Of a stretch of DNA of 64,000 nt, positions 40,355-48,376 are shown one piece after another. Source of the DNA: a virus; IMG/VR virus record IMGVR_UViG_3300025133_009669, positions 1 through 64,000 of that record; one strand, written 5' to 3'. The notes below the pieces were generated by a model. It did not search any database. It was given only the letters and a program-made list of their open reading frames with translations, and was not told the DNA's origin. Position numbers and translations under genes: made by a program. Every line of letters starts with the position of its first letter. Position 1 is the first letter of the stretch.

Positions 40355-43057
40355 TTGAGAAAGTTAATTGCGCTAAATAAATGGCTAAAGACTAATGGCC
40401 TGAAGAGAGAATCTCTCTCTATTTCTAGTCTGAATAAGCTATATAAGTATGCTGTCTCAAGAGCAGAGATAGCAGACCTGAAAGACTGGCTAGATGACGA
40501 TTATTCGCAACTAAGTTTCGATGAGCTTTTTAAAGGCAAACTTCGTTTGGTGATTCCGTTTAATACGAAAGAAGATAGGCAGCTCTTGAGCCTTGTCCCT
40601 TTTCTAAAGGAGACTGGATGGCTTCCGGCTGGTAGAGGAAGTTCGTTTAACACGAAGAAAGTTAAGCAGAAAATGCGCAGACCTGATACCGGAGAGGAGT
40701 ATGAAGAAGAAGTTGAAGTTGCAGACCTGAAGATTTCTAAAGAAGAAAAAAGAGTAATTCCCGCTGGCCCAAGAAAGGGCGAAGAAATTACAAGAGAAAA
40801 GATTTTGTCTATTTCTAAGGTTTTATCTGATCCGAAAAATAATGCACCTGTTGGAATGGCGGATTGGTGGAAGGGTAAGCAAACAGAGTATACAAGGGAC
40901 TATAATTGGAAGCAAATTGAGTCCGTCTTTAAAGACGGAGACCTTAAAGCAGAGCATTCGATTATTATATCTAGAGATCCGATTGACGTACTTAGGATGA
41001 GTGACTATGAAAATATACGCTCCTGCCATAGTGAGCATGGATCTTACTTTAATTGTGCAATCTCAGAGTCAAGAGGCAATGGCCTAGTTGCCTATCTGGT
41101 TAAGAGTTCTGATTTAGAAGAAGCCTTGAATCCCCCAAGTCACTGGAGTGAAGATGCGGCGGCGCAAGACGAGCAGCAGAGGGGCATCCAGATAGGAGAT
41201 CTGGATGGACAAGAAATATTCGCAGATAGAGGAAGGGAGGTCTTAGGCGTAACTCCCAAGTCTAGGGTTAGGCTGCGAAAATATGTAGATACAGCTAGAG
41301 ATTATGAGTTTGCCGCTCCAGAAAATAGAACATATGGACCACACCCTCCTGGTTTTATAGATTTAGTTAGAAATTGGGCATGGCAGCAGCAGAAGCACCT
41401 GTTCGAAAATAACGGAGAAATATCCTTGCCCAATCAAGGTAATTTGCAAATGCACGGAGGATCGTATAGAGATACGTATGATGGAGACATATTGAACTCA
41501 TTCTTCGAAGAGGGATGCGATTATGCAGATTATCGTGGAAATGTAACAACTATATCTTCTAACGAAGAAAGCACGTATGAAATGTGGGTTGCTGAAATTG
41601 AAGAAATATTGGAAGATGCCGAGGCTACTCTCGAACATGTCTCTTTTTCATCAGAGGTTGATGATGATGGAGAAGGGAATCCATACTTATATGCACACGC
41701 TTATTTGAGCTATAGCCTTCCTCTTTACGGATGGGAAGAAATATCTATTGAGAATAGGTTTGCTAAAACAAATAATCCGCTTATAAGAGATATCCCGGTT
41801 AGTTACGATTATGATTTTGAAAAATTGTTTGACCATCCGGAAGGTGGGGAAGTTGTTTCAGTAGAGTTAAATGAGAAAACTAAGTCTATAGATATCTCCA
41901 TTGAGTTTTCTTGTGATAGCTGTTATAATCCAGATGATGTAGAGGAGTATTTCGAATATATAAGAGATAGTATTGATTCGAAGTATTTAGAATATGTTGA
42001 GTCAGTTAGAAGGAAACTAGTTGCGGCAGAATATATAGAGGGGCTTGAATTTGATCGAGCAATAATCCGACTTGAAGATATGGAGTTTGAGAACTTTGTA
42101 ATGCTTGATGTAGAAGAGGACGAGTCGGAAATAAAAGTAAATATGAAGCCGAAAGCGACGCTTTTTAAGTTACAAATTCCATATGCCATTAAGAATAGTC
42201 CAGTACCCTTTGAGCCTAAAGACTTTGCAAAAATATTTGATGCAGAAGTTATTTCTACTTGGGTAAAAAGTTTTCGACTGAATAATGTTTCCAAGATTAT
42301 TGGAAGCACGCTAGATAAGCTTGCGGCCCAAGAGAATCAGGACAAATTGCAGCTTCGTTTCGACTTTCTCCCTGAACCTGAAGCCTCTCCTAGTTTGGGG
42401 GCGCTTTTGGATGTAGACAGAATTCTTACGGCTAATCTTTTCTTAGCAGATACGGCCGTCTATGTAGAGCTTTCATTTTCCCTACAAACTTCTCATACGA
42501 ATGATGAAATTTTACTTATAGAAAAGTTCATTAAGGTCTTTGACGAAAACTTTCATTTAATAGGAAGAGCCTTTGAGGACTATTTGGCACAGAGGCTTGC
42601 GAAAGCTGGAGTTGAAGCCAAAGGCATATCAAAGAATTTTTTCTCAGGAGAGCTGGCAAAGCCAATCATAGAGCGTCTAAAAAAATCTTCTACGAATGAC
42701 GTTAGAAGATTAGCCACTTGGATTGAGGCAAATTGGAACGTCTTTAGCAACGCAGAGAAGGATCTTGCTTATAATAAATATCTTCTTCCGACCGAAAGAT
42801 ATGGAGACTATATACACGATCATAACTTGGATTGGCCAAATTCTTGGAACTCAGAAATGCAGAAAAGAAAAGATACTGATATAGGATATAGATGGAATGG
42901 TCTTTCGATGAAAGATGTTTCTTTGCAATCTAATCAGATTATGCCAGAAGAAGAGAGAGAAGGGGGTCTTTCGGAAGATTCACATGTAGATACGCTCGAA
43001 GAAAATTCCGAAGCAGAACAAGACGCAGAGCAGGAAGGCGCCTCAACTATAGTCTAA
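40355..43057 (+). CDS. Large hypothetical protein, 900 residues
   Basis: Starts with TTG, six bases after AGGGAG. Residues 8-30 (NKWLKTNGLKRESLSIS) resemble the N-terminus of the LysM/SleB protein at 44889 (NSLDKRGLYKEADSID). The middle has IRSCHSEHGSYFNCAISES, near residue 230, a conserved-looking Cys/His stretch, followed by NGLVAYLV. From about 400 on it is rich in acidic residues, with a very acidic C-terminus (EEEREGGLSEDSHVDTLEENS region). No enzyme family is recognised. It may be a virion or head-packaged protein; the shared N-terminus would be a targeting or processing signal if real. Confidence 0.75.
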   Translation: MRKLIALNKWLKTNGLKRESLSISSLNKLYKYAVSRAEIADLKDWLDDDYSQLSFDELFKGKLRLVIPFNTKEDRQLLSLVPFLKETGWLPAGRGSSFNTKKVKQKMRRPDTGEEYEEEVEVADLKISKEEKRVIPAGPRKGEEITREKILSISKVLSDPKNNAPVGMADWWKGKQTEYTRDYNWKQIESVFKDGDLKAEHSIIISRDPIDVLRMSDYENIRSCHSEHGSYFNCAISESRGNGLVAYLVKSSDLEEALNPPSHWSEDAAAQDEQQRGIQIGDLDGQEIFADRGREVLGVTPKSRVRLRKYVDTARDYEFAAPENRTYGPHPPGFIDLVRNWAWQQQKHLFENNGEISLPNQGNLQMHGGSYRDTYDGDILNSFFEEGCDYADYRGNVTTISSNEESTYEMWVAEIEEILEDAEATLEHVSFSSEVDDDGEGNPYLYAHAYLSYSLPLYGWEEISIENRFAKTNNPLIRDIPVSYDYDFEKLFDHPEGGEVVSVELNEKTKSIDISIEFSCDSCYNPDDVEEYFEYIRDSIDSKYLEYVESVRRKLVAAEYIEGLEFDRAIIRLEDMEFENFVMLDVEEDESEIKVNMKPKATLFKLQIPYAIKNSPVPFEPKDFAKIFDAEVISTWVKSFRLNNVSKIIGSTLDKLAAQENQDKLQLRFDFLPEPEASPSLGALLDVDRILTANLFLADTAVYVELSFSLQTSHTNDEILLIEKFIKVFDENFHLIGRAFEDYLAQRLAKAGVEAKGISKNFFSGELAKPIIERLKKSSTNDVRRLATWIEANWNVFSNAEKDLAYNKYLLPTERYGDYIHDHNLDWPNSWNSEMQKRKDTDIGYRWNGLSMKDVSLQSNQIMPEEEREGGLSEDSHVDTLEENSEAEQDAEQEGASTIV

Positions 43058-43062
43058 TATAG

Positions 43063-43419
43063 ATGATTACAAAAATCCTAACCGACCGTGTAAATTTCTC
43101 AAATGACGTAAAAGAAGTACGACAGCAATGGTTGTGCGATCTCTTCTTATATATAGGCCTAGATGGATATGAGATGCTTAAAATGCCGAGAGATCAGGCA
43201 ATTGATTATATGTTGGAGAATAACGTCGAGCTTATAGAGTATAAAGGAATAGAGGCCTTGGAGGTTAGATATGAAGGAGAGACGATAGGGGAGTGGGCAG
43301 GGCCCGAATACAGAATAAAAGAAGATCCAAGTGATCAATCTCTTTATTTTGAGGCAACAATAGAGCATTGGTCAATTAAAGAAGATGATATGGACATTAG
43401 TTCAGCGGAGATACCTTGA
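43063..43419 (+). CDS. Hypothetical protein, 118 residues
   Basis: An acidic protein (WLCDLFLYIGLDGYEMLKMP, YEGETIGEWAGPEYRIKED, ATIEHWSIKEDDMD) starting at ATG 43063 six bases after the previous stop. No family recognised. Its stop overlaps the TTG start of the PIN-PhoH gene, and GGAG within its last codons serves that gene, so the two are translationally coupled. Confidence 0.7.
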   Translation: MITKILTDRVNFSNDVKEVRQQWLCDLFLYIGLDGYEMLKMPRDQAIDYMLENNVELIEYKGIEALEVRYEGETIGEWAGPEYRIKEDPSDQSLYFEATIEHWSIKEDDMDISSAEIP

Positions 43420-44705
43420 AGCACAATAAGAAAAATTTCATATTAGATACGTCAGTTTTAGTTTATCATGAAGATTCGATTCATGGATTTCCCAATCAAA
43501 ATGTGATTATTCCCATGGAAGTCTTGGAGGAGATAGACAATCTAAAGTCAAGACATGATGCCGTTGGAAACGCAGCTCGTTATATAAATAGATTTTTGGA
43601 TGGCCTTAGAGGGCTTGGCTCACTAAAGGACGGGGTGACGCTAGAAAATGGAGAGACTATTTTCGTACATGTTGAGTCTGAATATACAAAGCTCCCATCC
43701 TCAATGTCCGAATCTAATGATAATAAGATTATAGCAGTCGCGCTAAGTTTGTCTAAGAAGCTTGAGGATGTTACTCTTATCTCTAGAGATATCAACGTAA
43801 GGGTGAAGTGCGATTCCCTTGGGATTTCCTCTGAAAATTACGAAAAGGAAAAGGCAGTCGTAAACAGAAAAGGTGCATATACTGGCGTAGCGGTAAAGCA
43901 TTTTAGCCCAGAGGAGATTCAAGGCTTTTATGACAAAAAAGAGCTTGAGTATGTGGAAGAAGACTTATATCCTAATGAATTTGTAGTATTGAAAGGAGGG
44001 GCTCAAAGCGCACTTGGTCTACATAAAGACGGCCTAATTAAGCCCCTAGCGCATTCGAAAGGTACTCCATCTGTAAACGGTATTCGCCCAAGAAACAAAG
44101 AGCAGACTTTTGCACTAGAATCTTTGCTTAACCCTAACATACATATGGTCACTCTAACAGGAATTAGTGGCTCTGGAAAGACTATCCTCTCTTCTGCTGC
44201 AGCAGCCCATATGCTTACAAGTGGGATTTATGATAAAATCATAATCTCACGACCAGTTCAATCTCTTAGTTCTGAGATGGGGTTTCTGCCAGGAGACAAA
44301 GAGGAGAAGCTGGCTCCATGGATTCAGCCTATTATTGATAATTTCAAAATTATTTTTAAAAATGGACAAGTATATTTCGATATGCTGCTAGAGACAGGCC
44401 AGCTAGAGATAGAGGCTCTCGCTTATATTCGAGGAAGAAGTCTTCCGAACACTATTTTTATTCTTGATGAGTCTCAAAATATAAGCTATGCTGAAGCCAA
44501 GGCAGTGATTACAAGGATGGGCGAAAATTCAAAACTAATCATGCTAGGAGATGTTGAGCAGATAGACGCGCCGCATTTGGACGCGGCAACCTGCGGCCTA
44601 GGAGCTGTTGTCGAGAAGTTTAAAGACTTTCATCTATCTTCTCATATAACCTTGCTCAAGGGAGAACGAAGCCCGCTAGCTGCGCATGCTGCAAAAATCC
44701 TCTAA
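43416..44705 (+). CDS. PIN-PhoH fusion protein
   Basis: A 429-residue protein with two domains. The PIN RNase-like domain (about 5-140) has FILDTSVLVYHED, VIIPMEVLEEIDNLK and ESNDNKIIAVALSL, giving the acidic cluster of PIN nucleases. The PhoH-type ATPase (about 215-429) has Walker A TLTGISGSGKTILSS, RPVQSLSSEMGFLPGDKEEK and Walker B TIFILDESQNISY. PIN-PhoH proteins (PhoH2) are RNA helicase/RNase candidates. PhoH genes are common in phages, often as host-phosphate-related or RNA-processing genes. The TTG at 43416 is seven bases after GCGGAG. The full length argues for an active enzyme. Confidence 0.9.
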   Translation: MKHNKKNFILDTSVLVYHEDSIHGFPNQNVIIPMEVLEEIDNLKSRHDAVGNAARYINRFLDGLRGLGSLKDGVTLENGETIFVHVESEYTKLPSSMSESNDNKIIAVALSLSKKLEDVTLISRDINVRVKCDSLGISSENYEKEKAVVNRKGAYTGVAVKHFSPEEIQGFYDKKELEYVEEDLYPNEFVVLKGGAQSALGLHKDGLIKPLAHSKGTPSVNGIRPRNKEQTFALESLLNPNIHMVTLTGISGSGKTILSSAAAAHMLTSGIYDKIIISRPVQSLSSEMGFLPGDKEEKLAPWIQPIIDNFKIIFKNGQVYFDMLLETGQLEIEALAYIRGRSLPNTIFILDESQNISYAEAKAVITRMGENSKLIMLGDVEQIDAPHLDAATCGLGAVVEKFKDFHLSSHITLLKGERSPLAAHAAKIL

Positions 44706-44709
44706 TCTT

Positions 44710-44874
44710 ATGAAGGTCTATGACTTCATTTATGATAAGCTGAATAAGAAGAGAAAAAGAAAGAAAAAAAGACCACGCGTTCAGATTCCTCTTCCCAAAT
44801 ATAAGACTCCTAAGGAAGAGCTTAAAAAAGAAGAGAAGAAAAGTGATCGTGGAGTTATTATTATTGACCTATAA
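44710..44874 (+). CDS. Small basic protein
   Basis: A 54-residue, Lys/Arg-rich protein (KLNKKRKRKKKRPRVQIP, KEELKKEEKK) starting at ATG 44710, five bases after the PhoH stop; the same frame is open to 44686. It could bind nucleic acid. The ribosome binding site is poor, so translation may be by reinitiation. No family recognised. Confidence 0.5.
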   Translation: MKVYDFIYDKLNKKRKRKKKRPRVQIPLPKYKTPKEELKKEEKKSDRGVIIIDL

Positions 44875-44888
44875 AGCGTGGAGGAATG

Positions 44889-45635
44889 ATGATTAAGCCA
44901 TTGGTTTTACTTGCGAATAGTTTGGACAAAAGAGGTCTTTATAAAGAGGCAGACAGCATAGATAGAGTTTTGTCTGATTTGAAAGGTCGACATTTGCGCT
45001 CTCACGTTGTTTCTTCGGGAGAGGTTCTAGGGGCAATAGCTGAAAAGTATAAGGTAACTGTAGAGGGAATTATTCAAGCAAATGATCTAGAGTCGGCTGA
45101 CAAAATTGGCATTGGCCAAAAATTAATAATTCCTGATCAAGTTGGATTTTCAGAAGAAAAGCCTTCGCTTCAAGGCGCAGAATATGAAGTTTCTGATGAC
45201 GAAATAGTCGCCGCAACTCTAATGGGAGAAGGGGGATCTATGTACAGCATAGATCTTATGAAGAGGGTTTATACTGTAATTGTCAACAGAAGTAATTACA
45301 GCGGAAAGTCTCATAGAGAGGTCGTTTTGAGTCCGAGACAATTTTCGTATTGGAACAAAGGTGTAGACTCAGAGCGCGTTGCAAAAGAGGTGAATAAGTG
45401 GAAGCTTGGAACCTTGCCAGCAACACAGGCTCGATGGGAAAAAGCTCTCGAAATAGTACGGGGAAACTTAATCGCTCCCGAGGTAGGAAGGTCTGCTTAT
45501 TATCTGAACAAAGACCTAGCAGGAAGTGGCTTTATAGGGCCTAACTGGAAGCTTATTTACAAAGGAGATGCTGGCGATCCGCATTCCTATGGACTAAATG
45601 GACCTCCATGGGATAATCATAAAAAATCTGTTTAG
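44889..45635 (+). CDS. LysM plus SleB-like cell wall hydrolase
   Basis: A 248-residue protein. The N-terminus (ANSLDKRGLYKEADSIDRVL) is a short helical motif also seen, loosely, at 40355. A LysM domain follows (SSGEVLGAIAEKYKVTVEGI, GIGQKLIIPD, about 40-85), which binds peptidoglycan. The catalytic domain (about 100-240) has AATLMGEGGSMYS (catalytic Glu), TVIVNRSNYS and SPRQFSYWN, typical of SleB/hydrolase_2 lytic transglycosylase-like enzymes. ATG 44889 is better spaced from GGAGG than ATG 44886. It is the second wall-cutting enzyme of the window, perhaps virion-borne. Confidence 0.85.
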   Translation: MIKPLVLLANSLDKRGLYKEADSIDRVLSDLKGRHLRSHVVSSGEVLGAIAEKYKVTVEGIIQANDLESADKIGIGQKLIIPDQVGFSEEKPSLQGAEYEVSDDEIVAATLMGEGGSMYSIDLMKRVYTVIVNRSNYSGKSHREVVLSPRQFSYWNKGVDSERVAKEVNKWKLGTLPATQARWEKALEIVRGNLIAPEVGRSAYYLNKDLAGSGFIGPNWKLIYKGDAGDPHSYGLNGPPWDNHKKSV

Positions 45636-45637
45636 TT

Positions 45638-46180
45638 ATGAATAAGAAGTTACAGATTATTAATTGCAAAAGTACTTGCAAAATGTCAAGACAAATACAG
45701 GATAGCAATCACTGTAATAAAAAAGCGTCCATTGTAGACGGAGGAGTCTTTTTTGGCTGCAAAGAGAGCTTGAAGAAAGAGCCTAAAGAGGTAAGGCAGT
45801 TTTTTGCCTGTGATTTATGGAATATGGGCCTTACTGAGAGTTGCGATTCTTGTGAGTTAGAGTGTATAAACAACAAAAATGAAAAAATGAAAGCTGTCTT
45901 GGCTGAAAAGAAAAAATTAGATTTAGTAATTGATAAACTTAAGCCGAATATGATGCTCTATGGAGTGTCTGCAAAGCAAGTAGAGGATATAAGCTCCAAA
46001 TATACAAAGAAGGGAGCTAGCGGAAAGAAGGACAGAATGGGTTCTGAGGCAATTAGGGCTGCAGGATTTGCTAACGAGGCTTTAAAGATGATTCTTAATG
46101 GAAGGCCAATTGATGCTGCATTCTTTTCTTTATATGCAAAGAAAACTTCTGGTAGGCTAAAAAAGCTGAAGAAGAAATAG
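45638..46180 (+). CDS. Cys-rich hypothetical protein
   Basis: A 180-residue protein with Cys pairs spread over the first half (NCKSTCKMS, HCNKK, GCKES, ACDLWNMGLTESCDSCELEC), suggesting metal binding. The C-terminal half is basic and helical (SEAIRAAGFANEALKMIL, then LKKLKKK). It starts two bases after the hydrolase stop. No family recognised. It converges with the protease gene on the other strand. Confidence 0.65.
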   Translation: MNKKLQIINCKSTCKMSRQIQDSNHCNKKASIVDGGVFFGCKESLKKEPKEVRQFFACDLWNMGLTESCDSCELECINNKNEKMKAVLAEKKKLDLVIDKLKPNMMLYGVSAKQVEDISSKYTKKGASGKKDRMGSEAIRAAGFANEALKMILNGRPIDAAFFSLYAKKTSGRLKKLKKK

Positions 46181-46939
46181 TTAGTTTTCTAAGAACAGCT
46201 TGATATCGTTAGCAGATGCGGCAAAGCCTCCGTATTGTGGCAGTGCTCCAAATAAAATTCCGATAACTTCACCATCTAAGGTGAAGATAGGACTTCCGCT
46301 GTGTCCGGGAAGAATCTCTTCTGAGATCATAATGAATTTATTTCCAGATGTTGAGAGCGAAGATAGACTTATTCTGTCTCTGTCGAGAAAAGACGATATA
46401 TAGGTATCTAGTATAATGGGGAAGTCTCCTGCTGGAGCGCCAATTACATAAACTTTTTCAAATAATTGTGGAAAATAAAGATCGTCTATCAGCTTTACAG
46501 GCTTGATGAATCCTCTTGCCTGGATGAGGCACAGATCTAATGCGGGGCTAGTTTTCATGACTCTTAAATCGCTGTTCCCTTCAGACCAATCGATAAGTTT
46601 TTGGCTATAATCCTCAATATGAAGCGTAGAATCTGCAGTTATTTCGTTGCAAAAGTGATCATTGGTCAAAACAAGAGACGAATCAGTAGTTACATCATAA
46701 GCTATAGAGAAGCCTGTGGCAGAAGTCGAAAAAGCTGACTCATCAAATTCTTCTTTTCCAATATGTGTAACTTTTACTACAGAGAGGAGCATCGCTTTCA
46801 TTCTTACGATTGCTGGCTCAGAGTGAGCTGGTTTTTCTTTAACTCTTATCTTAGTGATATTGAAAGTCAAAAGAAATATATTAACTGCTAAAAATAATAG
46901 AAATGAGAAAATAAATGTAGTTTTTAATATTTTTTTCAT
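46181..46939 (-). CDS. Membrane-anchored trypsin-like serine protease
   Basis: A 252-residue protein on the minus strand. ATG at 46939 gives MKKILKTTFIFSFLLFLAVN, an N-terminal signal-anchor helix (about 5-27). The catalytic triad is readable in order: LVLTNDHFCNE (His), ALDLCLIQ (Asp) and EEILPGHSGSPIFTLDG (Ser in GHSGSP), as in S1-type/Trypsin_2 proteases such as DegP. An upstream in-frame start at 47005 would add a Cys-rich leader and is unlikely. The protease domain would face the periplasm. The divergent region 46940-47019 should hold its promoter. Role is unknown; it could cut a host envelope protein or process a virion protein. Confidence 0.85.
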   Translation of the reverse strand: MKKILKTTFIFSFLLFLAVNIFLLTFNITKIRVKEKPAHSEPAIVRMKAMLLSVVKVTHIGKEEFDESAFSTSATGFSIAYDVTTDSSLVLTNDHFCNEITADSTLHIEDYSQKLIDWSEGNSDLRVMKTSPALDLCLIQARGFIKPVKLIDDLYFPQLFEKVYVIGAPAGDFPIILDTYISSFLDRDRISLSSLSTSGNKFIMISEEILPGHSGSPIFTLDGEVIGILFGALPQYGGFAASANDIKLFLEN

Positions 46940-47019
46940 ATTGCACCCAATACATCCGGTAATATTACTATGAATAAAGCACCCAAAGAAATGGGAGATA
47001 GACAATAGTAGGAGTAAAT

Positions 47020-47160
47020 ATGGGCTGTGGATGCGGAAAGAAGATTTCTAGAAGCAGAAAGTCTTCTGTGAAAAAAAAATCAAATAATAAAAAGAAAACA
47101 GTAATCAGAAAGAAAAAAGTTAATAAACTAATTTCAATTCCCGGAACTATAAAGAAGTAG
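47020..47160 (+). CDS. Small basic Cys-starting protein
   Basis: A 46-residue protein beginning MGCGCGKKISRSRKSS, then almost only Lys, Arg, Ser and Asn. TAGGAG six bases ahead of ATG 47020 is a good ribosome binding site. Small proteins starting MGCGC are familiar in large phages, but I know no function. It lies in the space between the divergent protease gene and a convergent small gene. Confidence 0.65.
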   Translation: MGCGCGKKISRSRKSSVKKKSNNKKKTVIRKKKVNKLISIPGTIKK

Positions 47161-47165
47161 CAGCC

Positions 47166-47390
47166 TTAGCAGCCTTCGGCCCCTGTGTGCGGAGCAGAAA
47201 CATAGGCCGCAAATAGATTCTCTTCAGATATGGAACTAATATTAGATGAGTAGTGAATGGTCTTTTGATCTTTTATTAACTCTTCTATAGTATTGTTTAT
47301 CTTCTTTATAAGTTCCTCCTTGTCTTCTTGCGTTATCTCAATAACGCAGTCTAATTGAATTTCTACAAAATACTTATTGCCTGTTTCCAT
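47166..47390 (-). CDS. Small hypothetical protein (minus strand)
   Basis: A 74-residue acidic protein (METGNKYFVEIQLD, IEITQEDKEELIKKINNTIE) with TGGAG six bases ahead of its ATG on the minus strand. It ends with a Cys. No family recognised. It faces the basic 47020 gene tail to tail and the dUTPase gene head to head (gap 47391-47505, which should contain promoters in both directions). Confidence 0.65.
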   Translation of the reverse strand: METGNKYFVEIQLDCVIEITQEDKEELIKKINNTIEELIKDQKTIHYSSNISSISEENLFAAYVSAPHTGAEGC

Positions 47391-47505
47391 AATGGCTCCA
47401 CTAGGTTGTTCTTAAGGTAGCTGAAATATTCATAGAGAAAAAGGTGACAGGGCAAACGCGAGGCCTACCTTGTGCAGGAACCCGCAGAGAATCAGGAGAA
47501 GAAGA

Positions 47506-48021
47506 ATGGCGAACAGAAACGTAAAGATACAACTACTAGAAGACGGAGCAGAAGTTCCTTCGAGAGCGCACTCTACAGACACAGGTTATGACCTGAAGTT
47601 TACGGGGATTCATAAGATAGTTGGTGATGTTATCTTTTTTAAAACAGGAATTTCCCTACAGCCTCCAGGGGGCTACTACTTTGAGGTTGTGCCTCGTAGC
47701 AGTATAGCGAAGTTGCCGTTAGCTATGGCTAACTCAGTAGGAATTATTGATGAAACTTATACTGGAGAAGTTATTGTGCCGGCTAGAGTAATGCACAAGC
47801 ATCCCGATATAGATATGGCATTCTCTCGATTTCCAAATGGAATTGTTAAGATCTTTGGAATTAGGCCCCAAACTATGGACTCTTTGGCGGGGCTTATTCT
47901 CAAGAATAAGCCGAAGCTTTTCCAAGCCATTTTAAGAAAGCGGAATAATTGCAAGTTTATCGTAGAAGAACTCGAAGAGACAGAACGATCAGATGGAGGC
48001 TTTGGCAGCACAGACTCTTAA
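47506..48021 (+). CDS. dut: dUTP diphosphatase
   Basis: A 171-residue trimeric-type dUTPase. Conserved motifs in order: STDTGYDLKF (motif 1), VPRSSIAKLP (2), GIIDETYTGEVIVPARV (3), and ERSDGGFGSTDS (5), the C-terminal arm that closes the site. It hydrolyses dUTP to dUMP, keeping uracil out of phage DNA and providing dUMP for dTMP synthesis. ATG 47506 follows AGGAGA; a 47470 in-frame start adds an Arg-rich leader without support. The divergent minus-strand gene lies upstream. Confidence 0.92.
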   Translation: MANRNVKIQLLEDGAEVPSRAHSTDTGYDLKFTGIHKIVGDVIFFKTGISLQPPGGYYFEVVPRSSIAKLPLAMANSVGIIDETYTGEVIVPARVMHKHPDIDMAFSRFPNGIVKIFGIRPQTMDSLAGLILKNKPKLFQAILRKRNNCKFIVEELEETERSDGGFGSTDS

Positions 48022-48080
48022 GTAGCTAATAAAGTCCATCTATATAGACGCAGCGCCCGAATAGGGCAGGGAGGATTAAG

Positions 48081-48278
48081 ATGGACCCTACTTTTGGTGA
48101 CATAATAGCTTTCTACAGCTATTCAAAGGATAACGAATCTAAATTGTTTATTGAATATATATTGGCAAAATATTTTAATGACAAGTCTTTTTTCATGAAA
48201 ATAAGAGAGGCTCTTCCGTACTTGGAAGAAAATGATAAAGAAATGCTTTTCTCCATCGCAGATAAGGTAGAGCTTTAG
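48081..48278 (+). CDS. Small hypothetical protein
   Basis: A 65-residue acidic protein (FGDIIAFYSYSKDNESKL, ALPYLEENDKEML) with AGGGAGGA before the ATG, a strong ribosome binding site. No family recognised. It is followed by a large hairpin and topA. Confidence 0.6.
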   Translation: MDPTFGDIIAFYSYSKDNESKLFIEYILAKYFNDKSFFMKIREALPYLEENDKEMLFSIADKVEL

Positions 48279-48303
48279 CCTCTCGAAAAAGAGCAAGCGG
48301 ACC

Positions 48304-48347
48304 AACAGAAGAGGATCTGAGTTTTTATTGACAGATCCTCTTCTGTT
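48304..48347 (+). repeat. 16-base perfect inverted repeat upstream of topA
   Basis: AACAGAAGAGGATCTG (48304-48319) and CAGATCCTCTTCTGTT (48332-48347) form a perfect 16-pair stem with a 12-base T-rich loop. No T-run follows the right arm, so it differs from an intrinsic terminator. It lies 29 bases before topA. It could be an RNA-processing site, an end of the preceding transcript or a protein-binding palindrome. Confidence 0.75.
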
Positions 48348-48376
48348 CGTACGTTGTTCTTAACGAAGGAGCGCGT

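Noticed and set aside
48328-48333. TTGACA hexamer, a possible -35 box before topA
   Set aside because: It lies in the loop and right arm of the 16-base hairpin and the sequence 17 bases downstream (ACGTTG) is not a -10 element.
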